Notes under the pieces: generated by a model
The model's database searches: none
Told to the model about the DNA's origin: nothing
Seen by the model: the letters and a program-made list of their open reading frames with translations, nothing else
Shown: positions 1 to 6,550 of the stretch, piece after piece
How the letters are laid out: every line of letters begins with the position of its first letter
Numbering within the stretch: the stretch's first letter is position 1
Assembly: GCA_015062715.1 (NCBI GenBank)
Contig: SUUD01000060.1
Coordinates: 1-9,298, forward strand
Reading direction: 5' to 3'
DNA length: 9,298 nt
From: Olsenella sp.
Lineage (GTDB): Bacteria > Actinomycetota > Coriobacteriia > Coriobacteriales > Atopobiaceae
Program-made: the position numbers and the translations under genes

Positions 1-357
1 GGGGACGACCTGGGCATAGCCGCCGCCCGCGGCGCCACCCTTGACGCCAAAGACCGGGCCCAGGGAGGGCTCGCGCAGGGCGAGCATGGAGCTCTTGCCG
101 ATCCTGCACAGGGCGTCGTGCAGGCCGACGGACGTGGTGGTCTTGCCCTCGCCGGCGGGGGTGGGGTTGATGGCGGTGACGAGGATGAGCTTGCCCTTCA
201 TGGGCTTGTCCTTGTAGGAGTGGATGTCGACCTTGGCCTTGTAGTGGCCATAGGGCTCGCAGGTCGCCCAGTCGATGCCGGCCTTCTCGGCAACCTGCTC
301 GATGGGAAGCATGGTGGCTTCCTGCGCGATCTCGATGTCGCTCTTGTACTCTGCCAT
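1..357 (-). CDS. fhs: Formate-tetrahydrofolate ligase (partial, N-terminal 119 codons)
   Basis: This cytoplasmic enzyme joins formate to tetrahydrofolate using ATP, giving 10-formyl-THF for purine synthesis, Met-tRNA formylation or an acetogen-like methyl branch. The visible N-terminus carries the family P-loop, TPAGEGKTT, at about residues 68-76. Further on come the conserved REPSLGPVFG and GGAAGGGYAQVV segments, which run to the window edge. The ATG at 355-357 has a purine-rich AAAGGAC ribosome site just upstream, and the N-terminus starts where family members usually start. The family is about 550 residues long, so roughly four fifths of the gene lies left of position 1. The frame is intact. 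The family match is direct; physiological direction cannot be told from sequence. The gene sits 389 bases downstream of dsdA on the same strand, probably in its own transcript. Confidence 0.97.
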   Translation of the reverse strand, partial: MAEYKSDIEIAQEATMLPIEQVAEKAGIDWATCEPYGHYKAKVDIHSYKDKPMKGKLILVTAINPTPAGEGKTTTSVGLHDALCRIGKSSMLALREPSLGPVFGVKGGAAGGGYAQVVP

Positions 358-513
358 CGTCCGTCCTTTCGTCACCGGCAGACACGCTGCCATTCCCTAC
401 CTAAGACCCTGCTGCCATTGTGGGGCATCTCTCCGCACTGTGGTCATGCGCATGTGGCATGAATCCATCGAAACGTGCAATGAACACAGTCCGGCGATCT
501 GCCCGATGCCCCA

Positions 514-527
514 GGCAACCTGTTGCC
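514..527. repeat. Inverted repeat GGCAAC-CT-GTTGCC
   Basis: Perfect 6-bp arms (514-519 and 522-527) flank a 2-base centre, the shape of a dimeric regulator's site. It lies about 160 bases upstream of the fhs start. Its role as an operator is inference. Confidence 0.4.
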
Positions 528-561
528 ACTGTGAGAGTACCGATAACCCCCCTGCCCTGAC

Positions 562-579
562 ATGCTCAAAGTTGAGCAT
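562..579. promoter_or_regulatory. 18-bp operator-like dyad upstream of fhs
   Basis: ATGCTCAA and TTGAGCAT form perfect 8-bp arms around the 2-base centre AG. A perfect 16-base match in a 2-base-spaced dyad is unlikely by chance in a short spacer and suits a homodimeric helix-turn-helix regulator. It is about 205 bases from the fhs start, so it could also mark a far upstream promoter. A stem with only a 2-base loop would be strained in RNA, which favours a DNA site. No regulator for it is encoded in the window. Confidence 0.45.
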
Positions 580-700
580 CTTTTGGCCCGAATCTCCGAC
601 GATTTGTCGGTATCCCCCACGACATGCATCCTAGTGGCGGGCGCCGGCTCGCCGCAACGTCAAAACGTCACAAGGTGGGCCCATGGGGGTTGGCACTTTT

Positions 701-722
701 GTCCAAGGCAGACGTCTTGGAC
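701..722. repeat. Stem-loop 24 bases past the dsdA stop
   Basis: GTCCAAG (701-707) pairs with CTTGGAC (716-722) around an 8-base loop. The centre contains a second palindrome, AGACGTCT (710-717). In the dsdA transcript the stem is followed by ACAAAAG, not by a U run, so a factor-independent terminator is not supported. It may shield the 3' end of the mRNA. Confidence 0.35.
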
Positions 723-746
723 GTGGTGGCGAAGCCGGGAACGACC

Positions 747-2117
747 CTAGGGACGAGGCTGAGAAAGGCCTCTCCCCTGCCATGCCAGGTACGTGGCACG
801 CTCCTCCTCGGGCACGAGGCTGCCGCCGGTGGCCCAGACAATGTGGGTGGCGTCGCCCATGCGACCCGCAAGCCCCCATGCCTCCAGGTAGGCGCGCAGC
901 TCTGGGGAGCGCTCGATGCGGGCCGGCCCCCGAAACGCCGCGCAGGCACTGGGCTCGACAAAGACGCGCTCCGAGCCGTCGAGGTCGCGCAGGTAGTCGA
1001 AGAGCAGGGCGTCATCCACGGTCAGGCCGCCCGAGAAGTGCGGGCACATGAGCGGCCCCACAAGGCCCGAGGCGCGGCCCACGGCTAGGCCGTCCGCCTG
1101 AGTTCTCCCGTCTAGGCCAAGGTCCTGTACGCAGATGCCGCCATGCAGGCCGCTCGCCATGCCCGCGAGCATGCATGGCGCGGACGTGGGCTCGACGAAG
1201 AAGCAGTGGACCGCGTCGCCAAACTCGTGACGCAGCCCAAACGAAATCCCGCCCGGTGCGCCGCCCACGCCACAGGGAATGTAGACAAAGAGCGGGTTCT
1301 CCTCCCCCACCTCGACGCCAAGCTCGTCGAGCTGTGGGCGAAGACGGCTCGCCGCGACCGCATAGCCCAGGAAGAGGTCACGCGAGTTCTCGTCGTCGAC
1401 GAAGTGGCACGTGGGGTCCACGGCCGCCTCCTCACGGGCGCGCGCCACGGCAGCCCCGTAGTCACCCTCCGACTCGACCACCACGGCACCGTAGCTTCTG
1501 AGCAGGTCCTTCTTCCACTGGCGCGCCTCACGGGACATGAACACCTCGACATGGAAGCCCAGCGCGGCGCCCATGATGCCAATGCTCAGACCCAGGTTGC
1601 CGGTCGACCCCACGCGAATCGAGTAGCCTGCGAACACCTCTCGCGCATGCTCGCCGGCAAGGGACCGAAAGGCCCCCTCGCCACTGTCGCGTGAGACAAG
1701 CAGCCCCTCCTCAAGCGCAAGGTCCTCTGCGAACTTGAGCACCTCGTAGATGCCCCCACGCGCCTTTACCGAGCCCGCGACCGCCAAGTGGCTGTCCTTT
1801 TTGAGAAGCAGCCTCCCCGAGAGGCCCGCACCATGGCGCTCGTTGAGCACCGCGCGCATGGCGGGTATCTCCACGAGGTCCGACTCGATGATTCCGCCGC
1901 GCTCGCGCGTCTGGGGGAAGAGCTCCTCGACGAGCGGGGCAAACCGCTCCAGGCGCGAACGGGCGTCGCCTATGTCCGCGGCACCGAGCTCCTGGCCACA
2001 GCGCACCTCGTCCATGGGCTTGCGAGCGGGGTTTGCCCACTCGACCGGCTCCCCCGCCGCGAGGCGGGCAAGGACCGGCGCCCGATCAATGAGCTCGTGA
2101 GCATGCACCCCGTCCAC
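747..2117 (-). CDS. dsdA: D-serine ammonia-lyase (D-serine dehydratase)
   Basis: This PLP enzyme converts D-serine to pyruvate and ammonia, both detoxifying D-serine and using it as carbon and nitrogen. The 456 residues align along their whole length with the E. coli DsdA type (about 440). Visible landmarks are LLLKKDSH (103-110), the PLP lysine K118 in GSVKARGGIYEV, the phosphate-binding loop GSTGNLGLSIG (170-180), DDENSRDLFLGY (241-252), PCGVGGAPGG (281-290) and ADGLAVGRASG (341-351). The start is the GTG at 2115-2117; GGAGG lies four bases upstream, and the N-terminus LIDRAPVLARL matches the family start. A second in-frame GTG nine bases further in is possible. The usual neighbours dsdC (regulator) and dsdX (permease) are absent. 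The preceding same-strand gene is a RhuM-Fic protein 53 bases upstream, so the two may be cotranscribed. Confidence 0.96.
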   Translation of the reverse strand: MDGVHAHELIDRAPVLARLAAGEPVEWANPARKPMDEVRCGQELGAADIGDARSRLERFAPLVEELFPQTRERGGIIESDLVEIPAMRAVLNERHGAGLSGRLLLKKDSHLAVAGSVKARGGIYEVLKFAEDLALEEGLLVSRDSGEGAFRSLAGEHAREVFAGYSIRVGSTGNLGLSIGIMGAALGFHVEVFMSREARQWKKDLLRSYGAVVVESEGDYGAAVARAREEAAVDPTCHFVDDENSRDLFLGYAVAASRLRPQLDELGVEVGEENPLFVYIPCGVGGAPGGISFGLRHEFGDAVHCFFVEPTSAPCMLAGMASGLHGGICVQDLGLDGRTQADGLAVGRASGLVGPLMCPHFSGGLTVDDALLFDYLRDLDGSERVFVEPSACAAFRGPARIERSPELRAYLEAWGLAGRMGDATHIVWATGGSLVPEEERATYLAWQGRGLSQPRP

Positions 2118-2147
2118 ATTGCCTCCATCTCAAAGTGACCGCATGTA

Positions 2148-2159
2148 CTCGCCGGCGAG
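2148..2159. repeat. 12-bp perfect palindrome CTCGCCGGCGAG upstream of dsdA
   Basis: The palindrome fills part of the 53-base gap between the RhuM-Fic stop and the dsdA start, about 30 bases before the dsdA GTG. It has no U run on either side, so it is not a standard terminator. It could be an operator for dsdA or simply a GC-rich chance palindrome. Confidence 0.3.
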
Positions 2160-2170
2160 GATTCCCCCAT

Positions 2171-3124
2171 CTACCCGCAGAGGAAGTTCATGGTGAGGTT
2201 GACCATGGTCTCCTTCTCCTGTGGGCGACTCTCGGCCAGCATGATGGTGAGCGCCACCAGCACCCCGTCCTCGAGCAGCTTGTTGCCCCGCTCATCGAAG
2301 AGCAGGTCGTTGCGGTCGAGGAAGTACAGGAAGAGCGCGGCGGCGATGCGCTTGTTGCCGTCGAGGAAGCTGTGGTTCTTCACGACGAAGTAGAGCAGGT
2401 TGGCGGCCTTCTCCTCAATGCTGGGATACGCGTCCTGTCCACCAAAGCCAGCGTAGATGTCTCCGATGCTCGAGCGGAAGGAATCGTCCTTCTCGACGCC
2501 AAAGAGGCTGGAGCTGTCACCAAAGCGCATGGAATCGATGACCTCGCGACACTCCTCGTACGAGAGGACATAGGCCTCCCGCCGCCCCTCGGGCTTTGTC
2601 ACGACCTGGTGATCGTAGTCGTCGAGCAGGTCGAGGGCGCGGGAGTAGCTCTGGACGATGTCGATGACCTGGCGCACGGTGACGTCTCCCTCCGGAAGCC
2701 TGTTGATGATGCTGACCACCCGCCCCAGCTCGCGCAGGCGGCGGCCATTCAAAGCATAGCCATCGACGAGATAGCGCCGCAAGACGCTGGTAGCCCACTT
2801 GCGAAACTCAACACCACGAAGTGACTTTACGCGATACCCAACTGAGATGATGACGTCAAGGTTGTAGCGCCCGACACGCCGGCGAACCTCTCGCCCGCCT
2901 TCCCGTTGAACTGTCAAAGAATCGTTGACAGTTGCCCCAGGATCAATCTCTCCCTCCCTGAAGGCGTTACCGATGTGCTTGCTTACGTTTTGTTTGGTGG
3001 TGTCAAACAACAAGGCCATCTGGTCTTGTGTGAGCCAGACCTCATTGCTGCTGGCATCCACCTCGACTGGCAGCGTGACCTCGCCATCGCTTGACTCGAA
3101 CAGGACGATCTCTTGCGTAGACAT
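2171..3124 (-). CDS. RhuM family protein fused to a Fic/Doc domain
   Basis: The protein has 317 residues in two parts. Residues about 28-130 are the RhuM module: WLTQDQMALLFDTTKQNVSKHI is a helix-turn-helix-like segment, followed by YNLDVIISVGYRVKS (88-102) and VEFRKWATSVLRRYL (105-119). Residues about 180-310 are a Fic/Doc fold with the catalytic loop HSFLDGNKRIA (251-261). The loop has Lys258 where AMPylating Fic enzymes have Gly, and Ala262 where they have the second Arg. Doc, an EF-Tu kinase, shows the same pattern, so phosphotransfer is more likely than AMPylation; this is inference. The ATG at 3122-3124 is chosen because GGGGAGG stands five bases upstream. A GTG or ATG further upstream lacks such a site. 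Homologues are called virulence protein RhuM; their cellular role is not well established. No antitoxin gene is evident beside it. Confidence 0.88.
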   Translation of the reverse strand: MSTQEIVLFESSDGEVTLPVEVDASSNEVWLTQDQMALLFDTTKQNVSKHIGNAFREGEIDPGATVNDSLTVQREGGREVRRRVGRYNLDVIISVGYRVKSLRGVEFRKWATSVLRRYLVDGYALNGRRLRELGRVVSIINRLPEGDVTVRQVIDIVQSYSRALDLLDDYDHQVVTKPEGRREAYVLSYEECREVIDSMRFGDSSSLFGVEKDDSFRSSIGDIYAGFGGQDAYPSIEEKAANLLYFVVKNHSFLDGNKRIAAALFLYFLDRNDLLFDERGNKLLEDGVLVALTIMLAESRPQEKETMVNLTMNFLCG

Positions 3125-3228
3125 AGCAACCTCCCCATGACAGGAGCCAACAAAACCCAAGTTGTGGTTGCTATCGAGGCGCTCACTGCGGAGTTGAAAG
3201 CGTGGCCGTGCCTAGACGGCAGACGCCC

Positions 3229-3256
3229 CTTATATGCACGCAGGCTGTCGCGCCAA
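3229..3256 (-). promoter_or_regulatory. Candidate promoter of the RhuM-Fic gene
   Basis: Reading the minus strand, TTGGCG (3256-3251, four of six to TTGACA) and TATAAG (3234-3229, five of six to TATAAT) are separated by 16 bases, about 105 bases before the ATG. A second TATAAG lies further upstream at 3319-3314, without a good -35. Confidence 0.4.
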
Positions 3257-3327
3257 AGAATTGGGGCCCGTACCACTCTCGCTCTCGCGCAGCTGCTCCG
3301 ACGACCCCGCCGCTTATAGCAAGATCA

Positions 3328-3353
3328 GTTTAGCATAAACAGAACAACTGTTT
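3328..3353. repeat. Overlapping inverted repeats in an AT-rich patch
   Basis: GTTTA-GCA-TAAAC (3328-3340) overlaps AAACAG-AACAA-CTGTTT (3337-3353); the AAAC is shared, so only one of the two hairpins can form at a time. The patch from about 3313 to 3372 is strikingly AT-rich for this genome. It lies just past the kinase stop codon and upstream of the RhuM-Fic promoter candidate. It may act as the kinase terminator or as a regulator site. The perfect palindrome AGGAATTCCT (3365-3374) sits beside it and overlaps the kinase stop. Confidence 0.45.
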
Positions 3354-3372
3354 TGTGTGAAATGAGGAATTC

Positions 3373-4299
3373 CTAGCAGGAAATCTCGAGGCCAAGCTCC
3401 TCTGGCAAGAAGTGCCGGCACACGTTCTCCTCGGTGGTGATGACCGACGCCGAGAGTGCCGTGCCTATCGCGCATGCGTCCGCAAGCCCCTTGCCAAACG
3501 TGAGGCCAACCGACACGCCCGCAAAGAACGCGTCGCCCGCTCCCGTCGTGTCGACTACCTCGACCGTTCGCGCCGGGCAGAAGCCTGCCTGCCCGTCCAC
3601 GCTGGCAAAGACGGATCCCTGCGCGCCCATGGTCACCACCATGCTCTCGAGGCCCGTCTCGGAGAGCCGCTCCGCAAGCACGGCCAGCATCTCGTCGGGC
3701 TTCGCCTCGTCGAGGTCGCGGGAGAAGAGGATGCCCGCCTCCTGCTGGTTGCACACCAGGCACGTCACCTTGCGCAGCAGGTCGCGGCGCTCGCAGGCAA
3801 TGGTCATGTTGGAGACGACGGCGTACACCCTCTTGCCATGGCGCTCGGCAAGCTCGAGCGTGCGCTCGAGGATGGGCGCGTCCACGTCGTACTCGATGCA
3901 CACGGCATCCGCCTGGGAGACGATCTGGTCGCCTTCCTCGGCGAGGGTCTGCTCCATGCTGCTCAGGTTGGAGCGGCGCGACATCGACGCCACCACGTCA
4001 CCGGTCTCGTCGAAGATGGCAAGCCACATGCCCAGGCCGTCCTCGCAGCTGCGGACAAAGCGGGTGTCGCAGCCGCATGCGTCGAGCCGCGCGATGATGT
4101 CGGCCGAGAGGCCGCTGTCGTCGACGGAGCTCACGAACGTCGGCGCAAACCCCACATGGGCCATGTCCTCGGCAATGTTGCGGCTCACGCCACCGTGCAC
4201 CTCGGCCACGCGGCCGGCGTTACGGCCGGCGGGAATGTACGTGTCGAGCGGATACCCCTTGACGTCCATGAACGTGGTGCCGATGACGACGATTCCCAT
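3373..4299 (-). CDS. PfkB (ribokinase) family carbohydrate or nucleoside kinase
   Basis: This 308-residue cytoplasmic enzyme should transfer phosphate from ATP to a sugar or nucleoside hydroxyl. Visible features are an N-terminal strand with MDVKG (11-15), the substrate-loop GGVSRNIAEDMAHVG (36-50), and the second PfkB signature DTTGAGDAFFAG (250-261), with D256 as the catalytic base and the anion hole before it. The MDVKG and GGVSRNIAE pattern resembles pseudouridine kinases (PsuK/YeiC). However, the usual KPN before the EA pair reads CNQQEAGIL (183-191), and no pseudouridine-5'-phosphate glycosidase gene is nearby. Substrate is therefore left open. The ATG at 4297-4299 has GGGGTAGG just upstream. 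The gene is divergent from the HIT gene, with 120 bases between them. Family call is firm; a specific substrate is not. Confidence 0.9.
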   Translation of the reverse strand: MGIVVIGTTFMDVKGYPLDTYIPAGRNAGRVAEVHGGVSRNIAEDMAHVGFAPTFVSSVDDSGLSADIIARLDACGCDTRFVRSCEDGLGMWLAIFDETGDVVASMSRRSNLSSMEQTLAEEGDQIVSQADAVCIEYDVDAPILERTLELAERHGKRVYAVVSNMTIACERRDLLRKVTCLVCNQQEAGILFSRDLDEAKPDEMLAVLAERLSETGLESMVVTMGAQGSVFASVDGQAGFCPARTVEVVDTTGAGDAFFAGVSVGLTFGKGLADACAIGTALSASVITTEENVCRHFLPEELGLEISC

Positions 4300-4377
4300 G
4301 GCCTACCCCATTTCTGCGTGCCAGCCGATCAAGTAACAACATCATAAAGCCATTCGGACGGCGCGCGTGCCCCGTCC

Positions 4378-4383
4378 TATCAT
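4378..4383 (+). promoter_or_regulatory. Candidate -10 box of the HIT gene
   Basis: TATCAT (five of six to TATAAT) lies 36 bases before the HIT start. The -35 side is weak; TTCGGA at 4353-4358 has a 19-base gap. The 120-base divergent region to the kinase gene must hold both promoters. Confidence 0.35.
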
Positions 4384-4419
4384 GGAACGCATTCGAGGCA
4401 ACGGCGAAGGAGGCTCACC

Positions 4420-4806
4420 ATGCACGACGAGAACTGCATCTTCTGCAAGATCGGTCAGGGCGAGATCCCCACCAACAAGCTCTACGAGGACGACGTCTGC
4501 ATCGCCTTCCGCGACCTCGAGCCGCTCATGCCCACGCACGTGCTCATCATCCCCAAGGACCACTACCGCGACATCGCCGACGACGTGCCTCCCGAGACGC
4601 TTGGCCACTGCTTCTCGGTCGTCAAGAAGATCGCCCAGATGGAGCACCTGGACAACGGCTTCCGCATCCTGGTGAACACCGGCGACGACGCCAGCCAGAG
4701 CGTCAAGCACTTCCACATCCACATCCTGGGCGGCGGCCATATGCCGCGCCCGAACGACCAGGACTGGGGCTCCGCCGCCACCAACGCCGACAAGTTCTAC
4801 GAGTAG
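4420..4806 (+). CDS. HIT family nucleotide-binding protein (Hint-like)
   Basis: The protein has 128 residues, normal for bacterial Hint homologues, which hydrolyse nucleoside phosphoramidates or related phosphodiester/anhydride bonds. Cys6 and Cys9 in CIFC, with His48 in KDHY, form the zinc site typical of this branch. The histidine triad reads H97-F-H99-I-H101-I-L, and H99 is the expected nucleophile. IPTNKLYEDD (16-25) and MPTHVLIIPKDH (37-48) are also family-typical. The ribosome site AAGGAGG at 4407-4413 is six bases from the ATG. The gene stands alone on the plus strand and ends 21 bases from the converging ABC ATPase stop; no terminator hairpin fits in that gap. The in vivo substrate of these proteins is generally unknown. 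Confidence 0.95.
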   Translation: MHDENCIFCKIGQGEIPTNKLYEDDVCIAFRDLEPLMPTHVLIIPKDHYRDIADDVPPETLGHCFSVVKKIAQMEHLDNGFRILVNTGDDASQSVKHFHIHILGGGHMPRPNDQDWGSAATNADKFYE

Positions 4807-4827
4807 GACCCCGTCAGGCGTTGTTCC

Positions 4828-5610
4828 CTACACGCGGTTGTACGCGGCAAAGAACTGCTGGGTCTCCGGGTCGGTGGGGTTGTCCATGACGTCGTGGGGG
4901 CTGCCGTTCTCGGCGATGTGGCCGCGACGCAGCAGCACGATGCGATCGGCGGCGTCGTGCGCGAAGGACATCTCGTGCGTGGCCATGAGGATCGTGGCGC
5001 CCTGGCGCTTGAGCTCGCCGACCATCTCGAGGACCTCGCCCACCAGCAGCGGGTCCAGTGCGCTCGTGATCTCGTCGAGCAGGAGCAGCTCGGGTTCCAT
5101 CATGAGGGCACGGCAGATGGCCACGCGCTGCTGTTGGCCACCGGAGAGGCGGTCGGGGTACTCCTTGGCCTTGGCGTCCATGCCGATGCGCTTGAGCAGG
5201 CCCATGGCCTTCTCCTCGGCCTTCTCGCGCGGCCACTTGTGCACCTTGCGGGCGGCCAGCGTGACGTTGTTGAGCACCGTCATGTGGGAGAAGAGGTTGA
5301 ACTGCCGGAACACCACGCCAATGCGCGCGCGGATCTTGTCCTGGTCCTCGCGCGGGTCGGTGATGTCGGTCTGGCCCAGCCAGATCTGGCCGTCGTTGAC
5401 CTGCTCGAGCAGGTTGATGCACTTCATGACCGTGGACTTGCCCGAGCCCGAGGGGCCGAGCAGCGCCACCGTCTCGTGCTTGCAGACGTCGAAGGAGATG
5501 TGGTCGAGCACCGTGACGTCGCCAAAGCGCTTGACCACGTTGTCGATGCGCAGGACGGGCTCGCCAATGGTGGGGGCGCCGACCTCGGTGCTCGTGATCT
5601 CGTCGGCCAT
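4828..5610 (-). CDS. Amino acid ABC transporter ATP-binding protein (GlnQ/HisP type)
   Basis: This 260-residue ATPase powers the importer formed with the next two genes at the inner face of the membrane. In order it shows Walker A GPSGSGKST (52-60), the Q-loop at Q103, the signature LSGGQQQR (155-162), Walker B LLLLDE (175-180), the D-loop SALD (183-186) and the switch histidine H212 in ATHEMSF. The segment INLLEQVNDGQI and the EMSFAHDAADR stretch are typical of the polar amino acid family. The ATG at 5608-5610 shares its A with the TAA of the permease (TAATG), and GGGAGG lies upstream inside the permease end, so translation is probably coupled. The first 17 residues are a short extension before the nucleotide-binding fold. 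The amino acid transported cannot be read from the ATPase. Confidence 0.96.
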   Translation of the reverse strand: MADEITSTEVGAPTIGEPVLRIDNVVKRFGDVTVLDHISFDVCKHETVALLGPSGSGKSTVMKCINLLEQVNDGQIWLGQTDITDPREDQDKIRARIGVVFRQFNLFSHMTVLNNVTLAARKVHKWPREKAEEKAMGLLKRIGMDAKAKEYPDRLSGGQQQRVAICRALMMEPELLLLDEITSALDPLLVGEVLEMVGELKRQGATILMATHEMSFAHDAADRIVLLRRGHIAENGSPHDVMDNPTDPETQQFFAAYNRV

Positions 5611-6467
5611 TAGACCATGCCTCCCGTCTGCTGGCGCCTGCGGACGCGCTCGGAGTACCAGTCGTTGAGCAGGATGAAGGGCACGCTCATCGCGATGAAG
5701 AGCAGGCTCGCCACCACGTAGGGCGTGAAGTTGTACGTCTTGGCGACCACGATCTGCGCGGCACGGACGGCGTCCACGGCGCCGAGTGTGGAGATGAGGC
5801 CCACGTCCTTCTGCATGGCGACGAAGTCGTTCATGAGGGCGGGGGCCACCTTGCGGATGCCCTGGGGGATGATGACGTGCCACATGGTCTGGCCGGTGGT
5901 GAGACCCAGCGAGCGGGCCGAGGCGCGCTGCGAGGGGTGGACGTCCTCGAAACCGGCGCGCAGGACCTCGGCGATGTAGGCCGAGTAGCTCATGACGACG
6001 GCGATGGTGCCCAGCACGGCCTTGTCGATGCGGCCGAACAGGCCCAGGCCCGGGATGCCGAAGCCGATGAGGTAGAGGGTGACGATCATGGGGATGCCGC
6101 GCATGATGGTGGTGTAGAAGCGCGCGAGCACGCGCAGGGGGAACATCACCGCCGACTTGGTCATGCGGATGAGCGCGAGCGAGGTGCCCAGGACCGCGAC
6201 GCCGATGAGGGCGACGCCCAGGACGCGGATGTTGAGGAGGAGTCCCTCGAGCACCTGCGGCCATGCCAGGGCAAAGTACTCCGCCGAGAAGAACGACTCC
6301 TTGACGCGGGGCCATCCCGGCGAGAGCTTGAGCGTCACCACGATGAGCGCCATGAGGGCGAGCGACGAGCCAATGCTCGTCATGACCGAGCGCCTGCGCT
6401 CCTTCTGGCGGAATGCCTCGCGCTCCCGCTCGACCTCGCTGACCTCGTCCCAACCGCTTTCGGACAT
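5610..6467 (-). CDS. Amino acid ABC transporter permease (HisM/GlnP type)
   Basis: The 285-residue membrane protein forms the pore of the importer, probably as a homodimer because only one permease gene is present. A charged cytoplasmic start (residues 1-27, rich in E, R and K) precedes a first hydrophobic segment at about 32-48. Further segments lie at about 73-100, 118-140, 150-170 and 245-268. The ATPase-docking EAA-like loop is RASARSLGLTTGQTMWHVII plus PQG (181-203), and ARFYTTIMRGIPMIV (115-129) is the family signature at the start of the permease fold. The ATG at 6465-6467 is preferred: GGAGG lies 11 bases upstream, and the alternative GTG at 6477-6479 overlaps that ribosome site. Family call is firm; substrate is unknown. 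Confidence 0.94.
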   Translation of the reverse strand: MSESGWDEVSEVEREREAFRQKERRRSVMTSIGSSLALMALIVVTLKLSPGWPRVKESFFSAEYFALAWPQVLEGLLLNIRVLGVALIGVAVLGTSLALIRMTKSAVMFPLRVLARFYTTIMRGIPMIVTLYLIGFGIPGLGLFGRIDKAVLGTIAVVMSYSAYIAEVLRAGFEDVHPSQRASARSLGLTTGQTMWHVIIPQGIRKVAPALMNDFVAMQKDVGLISTLGAVDAVRAAQIVVAKTYNFTPYVVASLLFIAMSVPFILLNDWYSERVRRRQQTGGMV

Positions 6468-6550
6468 TGGTAAGACCACCTCCGGCCATCGTCCAGCAAA
6501 ACATCAAGAGCGTACCAGACCTGAAGGATTTCCTCAGGCAAAATGGCGGC

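Larger units (their letters stand above)
358..746. other. 389-base non-coding spacer between dsdA and fhs
   Basis: No open frame here shows family resemblance, codon bias and a ribosome site together. The stretch holds the leader and presumably the promoter of fhs (read leftwards) and the 3' end region of dsdA. Several dyads are visible: GGCAAC-CT-GTTGCC, ATGCTCAA-AG-TTGAGCAT, a short hairpin CCGAC-GATTT-GTCGG at 596-610, and a 7-bp stem at 701-722. A perfect palindrome CATGCGCATG lies at 445-454. The motif TGCCAYTGTGRG occurs twice in the same orientation, at 413-424 and 525-536. No clear -10/-35 pair for fhs and no known riboswitch fold could be recognised by eye. Confidence 0.6.

Noticed and set aside
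358..480. A possible tetrahydrofolate riboswitch before fhs
   Set aside because: No multi-stem junction with the known conserved loops could be recognised near the start codon. A covariance-model search would decide.
397..634. Small frames of 60-119 codons on both strands in the fhs-dsdA spacer
   Set aside because: None has a convincing ribosome site or recognisable sequence, and they overlap each other in all frames.
657..672. Tandem ACGTCA repeats (AACGTCAA-AACGTCAC)
   Set aside because: Only two short units, with no promoter beside them; likely chance.
3113..3319. A 68-codon plus-strand frame considered as an antitoxin for the RhuM-Fic protein
   Set aside because: It overlaps the RhuM-Fic start on the opposite strand, has no ribosome site at its ATG, and its sequence is shadow-like and Arg-rich at the end.
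3412..4347. Two plus-strand frames of about 300 codons opposite the PfkB kinase
   Set aside because: The minus-strand frame has full PfkB motifs. The opposite frames are compositionally biased and lack domains.
4807..4827. A shared terminator between the converging HIT and ATPase genes
   Set aside because: The 21-base gap has no stem of useful length and no T run adequate for termination.
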